Source: CAVXEH01 sp963805305 (GTDB lineage: Bacteria; Chloroflexota; Limnocylindria; QHBO01). From it: a stretch of DNA of 64,000 nucleotides. The DNA lies in contig CAWDTM010000008.1 of NCBI GenBank assembly GCA_963805305.1, positions 1-64,000 on the forward strand, read 5' to 3'. A program made the position numbers and the translations under genes. Shown piece by piece: positions 15,423-22,481 of this stretch (positions are counted from its first letter, which is position 1; every line of letters starts with the position of its first letter). The notes beneath the pieces are model-generated. The model was not told where the DNA came from. It worked only from the letters and a program-made list of their open reading frames with translations, and did not search any database.

Positions 15423-15667
15423 TGACCACCCTTGGCGTCGAGATGGAGCCTCGCGGCGGCCTGGTCGAAGGGGTGGGGGTTGTGGGGGACTGGGGCGCGC
15501 TCGCTCGATGTCTCGACCGCATGCTCGGCCCGCAGTCGGGATATCCTCGTTGGGGAGACTAACCGTCTCGCGGATCGCAGCCGGAGTGAAGAGCGTGGTG
15601 CGAATGCGGCTCGTGCCGTCTGGGTTGCCGGCGGACAGGCCTGCCTCGGTCGGTCATCGTCGTCGAC

Positions 15668-16753
15668 TCAGCCGAAGGTGAAGCAATAGGCCTCAAGCCC
15701 CGCCGCGAGGAATTCGATCTCGACGACCGCCTGGTCGATCTCCCCGGACCGGCGAATCAGCTGATAAGTCCGTTGGCCGTCCACCGTGCCGCTCGCGTCC
15801 GCGCCGACGTCGGTGCCGCGGGCGTCCGTTGCCGGGGCGCCGTCGAGCCGGACACGGAACGGGATGGACAGCCCACGAACGGACGGCCCCATCACAAGGT
15901 TCACGTCGCGGGCCTGGAAGGCAAAGGCAATTCTGGAGCCGGGTTCGTTTGCGATCACCGCGTGGCGGGTGACCGTCCACGCGCCTTCGAGCGCCCAGGA
16001 ATTGAGTGGCAGCCCGGACGGCGCGGAGTAGACCCGAGGCTGGTCATACGGCGCCTCCTCTTTTTGGGCGAAGCCGCTGGCCTGGCCATATCCGGTGTAT
16101 GTCTCCGGCGACCGGAGCGTCCGCCAGTCGGCCGCGACCTCGAGGCCCTTGGGGGCGACGTCGACGAGGTCCTGGTCAAGGTTGGCGGCCCCGGCGTCCA
16201 TCAGGAGCTGCTGGATCGCCATCTCGGTCGAGGCGTACTCGCCCTCGCCGAAATGGTGGAAGCGGAGGCGTCCCTCGGCGTCGGCGAGGTATGCCGCCGG
16301 CCAGAAATGGTTCGAGAACGCCCGCCAGACGCCGTAGTTCGAGTCGATCGCGACCGGATACTCGACGCCGAGGCTGCCAACCTGCGCGGTCACGTTCTCG
16401 ACGTCCCGCTCGAACCCGAACTCCGGCGTGTGGACGCCGACGACCGTCAGCCCGGCGTCGCGGTACTTCGCCGCCCACGCGGCGACGTACGGGAACGTCC
16501 GCAGCCAGTTGACGCAGGTGTAGGTCCAGAAGTCGACGAGGACGACGCGCCCGCGAAGGACATCGGGCGTCAACGACTCCGAGTTCAGCCAGCCGGTCGC
16601 GTCGCTGAACGAGGCGAGGCGGCCCTCGATGGGCAACGCCGCCTGATCGCCGGCGAGACGATGGGCGAGCGAGCGGAGCAGGCCGGGCCGGCTTGGTCGT
16701 GCGTCCTCCACCGAACTGCGGTCGAGGACTGGGGCTCCGGCATCGTCGGACAT
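15668..16753 (-). CDS. Thioredoxin-fold protein (DipZ C-terminal-like) with altered CxxC
   Basis: A 361-residue protein. The N-terminal half is an AhpC/TlpA-type thioredoxin fold (ALPIEGRLASFSDATGWLNSESLTPDVLRGRVVLVDFWTYTC, GVHTPEFGFE, WPAAYLADAEGRLRFHHFGEG). The C-terminal half resembles the beta-rich domain fused to DipZ-type proteins. In relatives the active site is CxxC; here it reads Cys80-Val-Asn-Trp83, so the resolving Cys is lost through a TGC/TGT to TGG change. There is no clear signal peptide from ATG 16753, which has GGGAGG 7 nt upstream. Disulfide exchange by the normal mechanism is unlikely unless this base is an error. Confidence 0.8.
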   Translation of the reverse strand: MSDDAGAPVLDRSSVEDARPSRPGLLRSLAHRLAGDQAALPIEGRLASFSDATGWLNSESLTPDVLRGRVVLVDFWTYTCVNWLRTFPYVAAWAAKYRDAGLTVVGVHTPEFGFERDVENVTAQVGSLGVEYPVAIDSNYGVWRAFSNHFWPAAYLADAEGRLRFHHFGEGEYASTEMAIQQLLMDAGAANLDQDLVDVAPKGLEVAADWRTLRSPETYTGYGQASGFAQKEEAPYDQPRVYSAPSGLPLNSWALEGAWTVTRHAVIANEPGSRIAFAFQARDVNLVMGPSVRGLSIPFRVRLDGAPATDARGTDVGADASGTVDGQRTYQLIRRSGEIDQAVVEIEFLAAGLEAYCFTFG

Positions 16754-16919
16754 GGCTCGCCTCCCATCGTGCTGTTCCCCGGCGCGGCAGAACCCGTCGA
16801 CCTCGATGACCGCGTCGGCAAACGCATTCTCCGCCCAGCTCCGCGGCGCCGGTTGGAGCTGGGTGGCCCGAGGACTAGAAGTGAGAAACACTCCGGGCCG
16901 TCAGGTCAGCCACATCATC

Positions 16920-16937
16920 GCATCATGATGCTAGAAT
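16920..16937 (+). promoter_or_regulatory. Palindrome and -10 element of toxin-antitoxin module 2
   Basis: A perfect 12-bp palindrome GCATCATGATGC (16920-16931) abuts TAGAAT (16932-16937), a near-consensus -10 box ending 6 nt before the antitoxin ATG at 16944. No Shine-Dalgarno sequence is present. As in module 1, operator and -10 are in contact, which fits autorepression of a leaderless transcript. Confidence 0.65.
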
Positions 16938-16943
16938 GCGGCA

Positions 16944-17174
16944 ATGACGAAGGTGCGAACCACGCTGACGGTCGACGCCGAGGTCCTGCGCGCGGTGAAG
17001 GTCCGCGCCGCGCGGAGCGGCAAGGGTGACAGCCAGGTCATCGAGGAGGCGCTGCGCCGCGACCTGGGGCTCGACCTGCTCGATCGGCTGTGGGGCCGCA
17101 ACCAGCTGGGCGAGGAGGAGGCCACCGCGATCGCCGTGGAGGCCCAGCACGCGGTGCGAGCTCGGCGCCGGTAG
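16944..17174 (+). CDS. Ribbon-helix-helix antitoxin of second PIN module
   Basis: A 76-residue protein. An N-terminal TKVRTTLTVDAEVLRAVKVRAA strand-helix of the ribbon-helix-helix type is followed by SQVIEEALRRDLGLDLLDRLWGRNQLGEEEA. It is paralogous to the antitoxin at 1947 along its whole length. It is followed 6 nt later by a PIN toxin. It should bind its own promoter palindrome and neutralise the toxin. Confidence 0.85.
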   Translation: MTKVRTTLTVDAEVLRAVKVRAARSGKGDSQVIEEALRRDLGLDLLDRLWGRNQLGEEEATAIAVEAQHAVRARRR

Positions 17175-17180
17175 CCGGCG

Positions 17181-17591
17181 GTGCGCGCCGTCCTGGACGT
17201 CAACGTCCTCATCTCGGCCATCCTCTCGCCGACCGGTACCCCGGCGCGCCTGCTGCTCGCCTGGCAAGCGGGTGCCTTCGAGCTGATCGTCTCGCCCGCG
17301 CTGCTCGATGAGCTGCGGCGAGCGCTTGCCTACCCGAAGCTCCGGCGTCTGGTCCCGGCGAGCGAGGCGGAGGCCTTCGTGGCCTGGCTCGCCGAGGCAG
17401 CCAACCAGGCATCCGATCCCGGCGGTCCTCCGCCTGTCGATTCGCCCGACCCTGGCGACGCCTACCTTCTCGCGCTGGCCGCCGCCTCGGATGCGGTCTT
17501 GGTTACCGGCGACCGTCACCTGCTGGGCCTGGCCGATACTTTCCCGGTTCGCGCGCCCGCAAGCTTCCTGGCAAAACTCGATGAGCGGTGA
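17181..17591 (+). CDS. PIN-domain toxin (COG1569 type), second copy
   Basis: A 136-residue PIN ribonuclease-type toxin with a GTG start. Acidic active-site residues: Asp6 (AVLDVNVLISAIL), Glu44 (LLDELRRAL), Asp93 (DPGDAYLLALA) and Asp111 (TGDRHLLGL). It aligns over its full length with the toxin at 2182. Both modules are followed by a copy of the same ~124-bp repeat, here copy D starting 25 nt after the stop. This suggests that module and repeat were duplicated or moved together. Confidence 0.88.
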   Translation: MRAVLDVNVLISAILSPTGTPARLLLAWQAGAFELIVSPALLDELRRALAYPKLRRLVPASEAEAFVAWLAEAANQASDPGGPPPVDSPDPGDAYLLALAAASDAVLVTGDRHLLGLADTFPVRAPASFLAKLDER

Positions 17592-17615
17592 CCGGGACGC
17601 GCGCGGATGAGGTAA

Positions 17616-17740
17616 ATGAGACACTTCACGAGGAATCCGGGATGCGGTACCAATCAACAGCCCGGCGGCCCGATTCGGGCTCAGAATCGGGCCGTTCGCT
17701 GCCCGCTGCGCGCGGTATCGTCCCTTATTCGAGCCCCTTT
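17616..17740 (+). repeat. Dispersed hairpin repeat, copy D
   Basis: Best-preserved copy. GGTACC is at 17646-17651, with a perfect 11-bp hairpin CGGCCCGATTC (17666-17676) and GAATCGGGCCG (17684-17694) around a 7-nt loop. It aligns with copy B from ATGAGAC through GTCCCTTAT. It begins 25 nt after the stop of toxin 2. Confidence 0.75.
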
Positions 17741-17868
17741 CGTTCCCGAATTCCCACGTTTGCATTCCCACGTCTCTGGGCGCTCGCAGCAAGTCGAAGC
17801 ACGCGAGGGTCCGCATCGGCCGAGCTCGTTGTAGCGTGGTCCCGGCATCGATCGCAAGGAGAACTGAA

Positions 17869-18510
17869 GTGGCTGGTTGGAAGGCGGCGCACCTGGACGA
17901 GATCGAGGAGTTCGACGATGCCGGCTGTCGCTATAGGCCGGTACGTGTCCGCCTGGGCGTTACGGCATTCGGCGCCAGCGTGTGGACGGCCCGGTCGGAC
18001 GGTGAGCTCGTCATCAATGAGCACGATGCGGGCGACCCAACTGCGGACCAGGAGTTGTTCTTCGTCGTACGTGGCCACGCCGTGTTCGAGCTTGACGGCG
18101 AACGGGTTGATGCACCGGCCGGCACATTCGTGTCCGCACCGCCGGGTACTCAACGGAGGGCGAATGCCACGGTGGCGGGGACAGCGATCCTGCTGATCGA
18201 GGGTACGCCCGGTAGGCGATACGAGGCACGCGGCTGGGAGCTCTGGGCGCCGCTGGCGCCGATGTATGGGGCGGGCCGCTACGCCAAGGTCGCCGACGCC
18301 CTGCGCGGCGCAGTCGAGGAACACCCCGAGTACGGCATGCTGTTCTTCAATCTGGCCTGCTGCGAGAGCATGATGGGCAAGCGGACCGAGGCGCTCGATC
18401 ATCTCCGACGCGCGATCGACCTGGCGGAGGAGTTTCGCGACAACGCCAGGTCGGATGCGGATCTGGATGCGATCCGCGACGAGCCAGGGTTCAGGGAACT
18501 CGTGCGCTAG
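17869..18510 (+). CDS. Cupin-domain protein with TPR-like C-terminus
   Basis: A 213-residue protein. The cupin barrel covers about residues 25-115 (EHDAGDPTADQELFFVVRGHAVFELDGERVDAPAGTFVSAPPG). The last ~80 residues form helical repeats of TPR type (YAKVADALRGAVEEHPEYGMLFFNLACCESMMGKRTEALDHLRRAIDLAEEF). Cupin metal ligands are only partly present, so an enzyme role is uncertain and ligand binding is equally possible. Start GTG 17869 is preceded by AAGGAGA at 8 nt; longer in-frame starts lack a ribosome-binding site. Confidence 0.78.
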   Translation: MAGWKAAHLDEIEEFDDAGCRYRPVRVRLGVTAFGASVWTARSDGELVINEHDAGDPTADQELFFVVRGHAVFELDGERVDAPAGTFVSAPPGTQRRANATVAGTAILLIEGTPGRRYEARGWELWAPLAPMYGAGRYAKVADALRGAVEEHPEYGMLFFNLACCESMMGKRTEALDHLRRAIDLAEEFRDNARSDADLDAIRDEPGFRELVR

Positions 18511-18628
18511 CGGCGGGCGGTCGGCAGACGACTGTCACCGGCAACGTCCGCACGGGCTCGGGTCTGGCATGCAGCGGGCAGGATATGATGCTGTAGCCTG
18601 GAATTCCCCGATGCGGGAGGCCCACCCG

Positions 18629-19114
18629 ATGGCCTGGCGCGACCTCGTTCCCTGGCTGCTCCTGATTCATGTGCTGGCTGCGATCGTCGCGATCGGGCCG
18701 AACTTCGCGTACTCCACGATCCGGGAGCTGGGGCGAGGCGAGCCCCAGCATGCCAACTTTGCCACCCGGGTCTCGCATGCCATCTCGGCGCGGCTGGTGT
18801 ACCCCATCGGCCTCGTGATCCCGGCCACCGGGATCGCCATGATCCTGATCCTGGGCATCGACCTGACCGCCCGCACGTCGTGGTGGCTCGACGGCGCGAT
18901 CGTGATCTACAGCGGTGTGTACCTGTACTCGTTCTTCGTGCAGCAGCGGATCGTTGAGCAGATCATCGAGCTGACCTCCGCAGCCCCCGCCGGTTCCAGC
19001 GGCCCGCCACCCGCGCTTGCGGCGCTGGCGACGCGCGCGGGACGTGGAGGGACCGCGATGCTGATCCTCCTGGTGGTGGTGGTGTCCCTGATGGTCGTGA
19101 AGCCGCAGTTCTAA
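18629..19114 (+). CDS. DUF2269-type small membrane protein
   Basis: A 161-residue membrane protein with four hydrophobic segments: PWLLLIHVLAAIVAIGPNFAY, SARLVYPIGLVIPATGIAMILIL, WWLDGAIVIYSGVYLYSFFV and AMLILLVVVVSLMVVKP. Layout and length fit the DUF2269 family of integral membrane proteins of unknown function. ATG 18629 is chosen for the GGGAGG about 9 nt upstream and because the first membrane helix starts directly after it. The neighbours give no functional hint. Confidence 0.7.
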   Translation: MAWRDLVPWLLLIHVLAAIVAIGPNFAYSTIRELGRGEPQHANFATRVSHAISARLVYPIGLVIPATGIAMILILGIDLTARTSWWLDGAIVIYSGVYLYSFFVQQRIVEQIIELTSAAPAGSSGPPPALAALATRAGRGGTAMLILLVVVVSLMVVKPQF

Positions 19115-19163
19115 GCAGGTACGGGGCAAATGAGTCATCAGGCCCGCTGCCACTCGAGGTGGG

Positions 19164-19310
19164 TCAGGAGGCGACCGTCGTGGCGACGGTGCGCAATTGC
19201 GGATCGACGATCTCACCGACGGTCACCATGGTGTTCTTCACCTTCGAAACGTCCGCGTCCTTCGCGCTGACCACGGGTGCCACGGTCATCAACCCGTCGT
19301 AGCCGCCCTG
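19164..19310 (-). pseudogene. Unidentified protein fragment
   Basis: The reverse strand reads GGYDGLMTVAPVVSAKDADVSK and ends VGEIVDPQLRTVATTVAS before a stop at 19164. The residue pattern looks like real protein, but no start with a ribosome-binding site is visible and upstream residues become Arg/Ser-rich noise. I do not recognise the family. It may be the 3' end of a gene broken by the insertion of repeat E. Confidence 0.3.
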
Positions 19311-19450
19311 CAACGAACAGCGGATCGAGGCGAGGCATCTCGTCCCGCGCCTGCCGTGTGCGGCCGCCTCGCAGGGGCTGTCGGCACTTCTGGGTGTGGT
19401 AGACCCCTCGGCCAGCGTCAGACCGGTTCCATTCGACCGCGTCCAGCGGC

Positions 19451-19545
19451 GTGAATCCGGTCGACCATGCACTGTTGAGTTCCCGGTACCAACTCGCAAG
19501 GAGGAGGCCCGATTCGCGCGCACGATCGGGCCTCTGGCGTGTCCT
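19451..19545 (+). repeat. Dispersed hairpin repeat, copy E
   Basis: The most diverged copy. GTGAATCCGG, then CCCGGTACCAAC (GGTACC 19485-19490), then a perfect 10-bp hairpin GAGGCCCGAT (19504-19513) and ATCGGGCCTC (19525-19534), followed by GGCGTGTCC. The distance from GGTACC to the hairpin is 13 nt, similar to copies B, C and D. Orientation is the same. Confidence 0.65.
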
Positions 19546-19568
19546 GCAGGGCTATGGCGCCCGCAAGC

Positions 19569-19862
19569 TCACTTGAACTGAACGCTCGCGAGCATCGCGA
19601 TGAACGTCGCCTTGTCGGTTGGCTCAGTTGCCTGGTGGACGGCGGGGTCGCGGAACGTGAAGGGATAGCCCTGCCCGTCGTGGACCGTGTAGGCCACGTT
19701 GATCAGGATCCCGCAGTTGATCGACTCCAGCTCTCCCGGCTCCCCGCCGACCGTGAAGGCCACTGTGGCCTTGTGGACCGCGTAGGTGGCCGAGATGCCG
19801 TCGGCGGTGTATGTGGCCAGGTCCTTGCTGGTCGGAGCCGCCGCCGCGATCAGTGGAAGACG
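19569..19862 (-). pseudogene. Truncated tandem copy of the anti-sigma-like C-terminal domain
   Basis: The reverse frame from about 19862 to the stop at 19569 encodes ~96 residues that parallel the C-terminal domain of the neighbour at 19850-20620: SKDLATYTADGISATYAV, ELESINCGILINVAYTVHDGQGYPFTFRDP and AMLASVQFK against SLAAWAADGIATNARV, GFKNCFFVNMAFTVVNGYGYRFAFRNP and TMLESVVFH. It lacks the N-terminal anti-sigma part, transmembrane helix and any start. It is in another frame from the intact gene. It is best read as the remains of a duplicated gene. Confidence 0.65.
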
Positions 19863-20620
19863 ACGGACTCCAGCATGGTCGTGGTATTGCGTGAATTCAT
19901 AGTCGACGGGTTGCGGAACGCGAATCGATACCCGTAGCCGTTGACGACCGTGAACGCCATGTTGACGAAGAAGCAATTCTTGAAGCCAACAAGCGTGCCT
20001 GGCTGGCCGCCGATGGTGATCGACTCGACCGAGTCCGGCGTCCCGAGGTTCGAGCAACCGGAATCGACCCCGTTGACCCGGGCGTTCGTGGCGATGCCGT
20101 CGGCGGCCCAAGCCGCCAGTGAGCTGGTGGTGGCCGCCGCCGAGACGTAGGCACCGACGTCGCCAGGCCCGAAGGCGTCGACCACCGGGTCGTTGAAGAT
20201 CGGCGCCGTCTTCCCGTCCCAGGTCGCGCTCGCCGGGGACATCGCCACCCAGCCCGTCGGCAGGGTGATCGAGTACCGGTAGCGCGCGGAGGTGAAGACC
20301 ACCGGCGTCGGGGTGGACGTCGGGGTGGACGTTGGGATTGGAGTCGCCGTGGGAGTGGCTGTCGGGTTGGTCCCGACCGACGGCCCTGGGCGCGTGGCAA
20401 TGATGGCCGCCGCAACGACGGCCACCGCAATGGCCGCCACACCGAGTCGCGCGAATGTGGACATGGGAATCCTCCACGGGCCAACGAAGAGCAGGCGACG
20501 CTCCTGCCGCACGGAGGGAACGCCCTCCAGCACGGCGTGGAGCAGGTCATGCGGAGCCACCTGCGGCCCCTCGTCGAGCCAGTCGTTCAGACGATGGTCA
20601 AAGGACTTGCGAACGCTCAT
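19850..20620 (-). CDS. Membrane-anchored anti-sigma-like protein with extracytoplasmic domain
   Basis: A 256-residue protein. The cytoplasmic N-terminus (SFDHRLNDWLDEGPQVAPHDLLHAVL) has the short helical form of membrane anti-sigma proteins. Then come a transmembrane helix (FARLGVAAIAVAVVAAAIIA), a Thr/Pro repeat linker (TPTATPIPTSTPTSTPTP) and an outer domain with RYRYSITLPTGWVAMSP. It overlaps the ECF sigma gene by 4 nt (ATGA), the usual sigma-first pairing. A parallel pair occurs at 40847-42288 with a different outer domain. The signal sensed is unknown. Confidence 0.75.
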   Translation of the reverse strand: MSVRKSFDHRLNDWLDEGPQVAPHDLLHAVLEGVPSVRQERRLLFVGPWRIPMSTFARLGVAAIAVAVVAAAIIATRPGPSVGTNPTATPTATPIPTSTPTSTPTPVVFTSARYRYSITLPTGWVAMSPASATWDGKTAPIFNDPVVDAFGPGDVGAYVSAAATTSSLAAWAADGIATNARVNGVDSGCSNLGTPDSVESITIGGQPGTLVGFKNCFFVNMAFTVVNGYGYRFAFRNPSTMNSRNTTTMLESVVFH

Positions 20621-21171
20621 ACCGTCCGTTCCTCCCGCGTGGCGGGCAGGGTGGCGTCCGCCGTCAGCGCAGCGCGCAGCCGACGCGTCGCGTGGTGGAG
20701 CCGGGATCGCGCGGTCCCGGCGGGGATGCCCAGGAGATCCGCCACCTCGGTCAGTGGCAGGCCCTGGTAGTGATGGAGCACGACCACGGCGCGCTGCTCG
20801 GCCGGCAGGCGTCGAAAGCCGCGCTCCAGCTCGTCCCGATCGGCGACCGAGAGCGCCGTGTCCGAGACCGAGGAGCGGTCGTGGGAAAGAAGCTGGATCG
20901 TGCTCGACAGGCGCCGCTCGACGCGCCGTTGGCGGTAGCAGGCATGGACGACCAATCGATACGTCCACGCCTCCCACCGACGCGGGTCCCTGAGCGACGG
21001 CATGTCACGCCATGCCTCGAGCAGGGCGTCCTGCGTCGCATCCCGAGCAAGCTCAGTCTCACGGAGGATGCGGTACGCGACCGCGTACAGGCGATCGATC
21101 GCCGATGACGCGAGCACGGCGAAGGCATGGGCATCGCCGGCTTGTGCTCGTACGACGAGGGCCTCATCCAC
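20617..21171 (-). CDS. ECF RNA polymerase sigma factor
   Basis: A 184-residue ECF sigma factor. Region 2: AFAVLASSAIDRLYAVAYRILRETELARDATQDALLEAWRDM, then WEAWTYRLVVHACYR. Region 4: RRLPAEQRAVVVLHHYQGLPLTEVADLLGIPAGTARSRLHHATRRLRAAL. It is co-transcribed with the membrane protein downstream, which is its probable anti-sigma factor. It is paralogous to the sigma factor at 41740-42288. Confidence 0.9.
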   Translation of the reverse strand: MDEALVVRAQAGDAHAFAVLASSAIDRLYAVAYRILRETELARDATQDALLEAWRDMPSLRDPRRWEAWTYRLVVHACYRQRRVERRLSSTIQLLSHDRSSVSDTALSVADRDELERGFRRLPAEQRAVVVLHHYQGLPLTEVADLLGIPAGTARSRLHHATRRLRAALTADATLPATREERTV

Positions 21172-21338
21172 GGTCGCCCCACCTTCCCTCGGGTCGGCCT
21201 GAAGTGGCCTTCCGCTCGTGAAGTATGGTGATCGGGAGCGGCGAAACGTTCATGCCCACCGGCGGAGATCGCGAGCCAGATGGCGCGCGGCCGGGAATGG
21301 CGTTCAGCCGACGCGACCGTCCCCGGAAAGGAGACAGC

Positions 21339-21776
21339 ATGACCGATGAGAAGTGGACCGACGACGAGAAGGCGGCGATCAAGGAGTACCGGCGGGAGCG
21401 CAGCCGCGCCACGCGTCCGCGCAGGACTGGCAAGAAGGACGAGGCGGACGGCGAGGCCGAGGTGCTCGCCAAGATCGCCCGGCTGGATGAGCCCGATCAC
21501 TCCATGGCCGAGCGACTCCACGCGATCGTCAAGGCCGCCGCGCCAGGGATGTCGTCCCGAACCTGGTACGGGAGCCCGGCGTACTACCGGGATGGTCAGC
21601 TCGTCTGCTACTTCCAGGAGCGCGCCAAGTTCAAGGCGCGGTACGCGGTGCTGGGCTTCAGCGACAAGGCGCACCTCGACGACGGCTCGATGTGGCCGGT
21701 CATGTACGCGCTGCCGGAGATGGCCCCCGCCGACGAGGCGAAGATCACCGCGCTCGTCAAGAAGGCGGTTGGCTGA
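21339..21776 (+). CDS. DUF1801-family protein
   Basis: A 145-residue protein. The N-terminus is highly charged (WTDDEKAAIKEYRRERSRATRPRRTGKKDEADGEAE), followed by a DUF1801-like fold (MAERLHAIVKAAAPGMSSRTWYGSPAYYRDGQLVCYFQERAKF and YALPEMAPADEAKITALVKKAVG). ATG 21339 has AAAGGAGA 6 nt upstream. It belongs to the same broad family as the gene at 11817, but is not closely similar. Function unknown. Confidence 0.78.
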   Translation: MTDEKWTDDEKAAIKEYRRERSRATRPRRTGKKDEADGEAEVLAKIARLDEPDHSMAERLHAIVKAAAPGMSSRTWYGSPAYYRDGQLVCYFQERAKFKARYAVLGFSDKAHLDDGSMWPVMYALPEMAPADEAKITALVKKAVG

Positions 21777-21854
21777 GAAAGGCCGCCAGCCGCTGTGCGG
21801 GCGCGAACGCCGGCGATGCTCCGCCGCCGATCGGGGATCGCTTGACACGGTTCC

Positions 21855-21860
21855 TATATT
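21855..21860 (+). promoter_or_regulatory. -10 element TATATT of tetR/phosphotransferase operon
   Basis: TATATT lies exactly 6 nt before the ATG at 21867, with no Shine-Dalgarno sequence. A TTGACA at 21842-21847 is only 7 bp upstream, too close to be the partner -35 element. Confidence 0.6.
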
Positions 21861-21866
21861 CACGAG

Positions 21867-22481
21867 ATGACTCGTATCGCCCCGCCACCGAGACGGGTGT
21901 ATCGGAGCGAATTGCGCGAAGAGCAGGCCGAGGAGACGCAGGCCCGGATACTGGACGCGACCATGCGCGTGATCTCGACCGGCCTGGCGAGCCTCTCCGT
22001 TCCGGCCGTGGCGAGAGAGGCTGGCGTGTCGGTCCCTACGATCTATCGCCACTTCCACACGAAGCGGGATCTTCTGGCCGCGGTCTATCCTCATGCCGCG
22101 CGGCGGGCCGGCCTGGACACCATCGCGGATCCGCGTTCCCTGGACGAGCTGCGACCGATGATTCGCGGGCTGCTCGAGCGCCTCGACAATCTTGACGATC
22201 TGTCGCGCGCGGCGATGGCCAGCCCGGCCGCGTCCGAGGTGCGCCACGCGACGATGCCGACCCGGTACCAGCGTCTTCGACGCATCGCGGACTCGATCCA
22301 GCCGAAGCTGGGAAAGGCCGACCGAGACCGGATCACACGATTGGTCGCGGTCGTCACGGCATCCTCGTCGCTGCGGATGTGGCGAGATCACCTGGGGCTG
22401 TCCGTCGACGAGGTTGCCGACGATATCGACTGGATCGTCCGCGCGGCGATCTCGGCAAGCCATGAGAGGCGGGAGCATTGA
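21867..22481 (+). CDS. TetR/AcrR-family transcriptional regulator
   Basis: A 204-residue repressor-type protein. The N-terminal TetR helix-turn-helix covers residues 22-70 (ETQARILDATMRVISTGLASLSVPAVAREAGVSVPTIYRHFHTKRDLLAAV). The C-terminal ligand-binding part has no specific match. Its stop overlaps the TTG start of the phosphotransferase-like gene, so it probably controls that enzyme and itself. The inducer is unknown, possibly an antibiotic. Confidence 0.88.
   Translation: MTRIAPPPRRVYRSELREEQAEETQARILDATMRVISTGLASLSVPAVAREAGVSVPTIYRHFHTKRDLLAAVYPHAARRAGLDTIADPRSLDELRPMIRGLLERLDNLDDLSRAAMASPAASEVRHATMPTRYQRLRRIADSIQPKLGKADRDRITRLVAVVTASSSLRMWRDHLGLSVDEVADDIDWIVRAAISASHERREH

Noticed and set aside
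13..19545. Integron: integrase on the left with a cassette array of attC-like hairpins
   Set aside because: The integrase remnant looks like a phage-type tyrosine recombinase and lacks any visible IntI-specific part. The repeats are 2-13 kb apart with long reverse-strand operons between them, and attC core sites are not recognisable.
21842..21847. TTGACA as a -35 element of the tetR gene
   Set aside because: It is only 7 bp from the TATATT box, far from the 16-18 bp needed.
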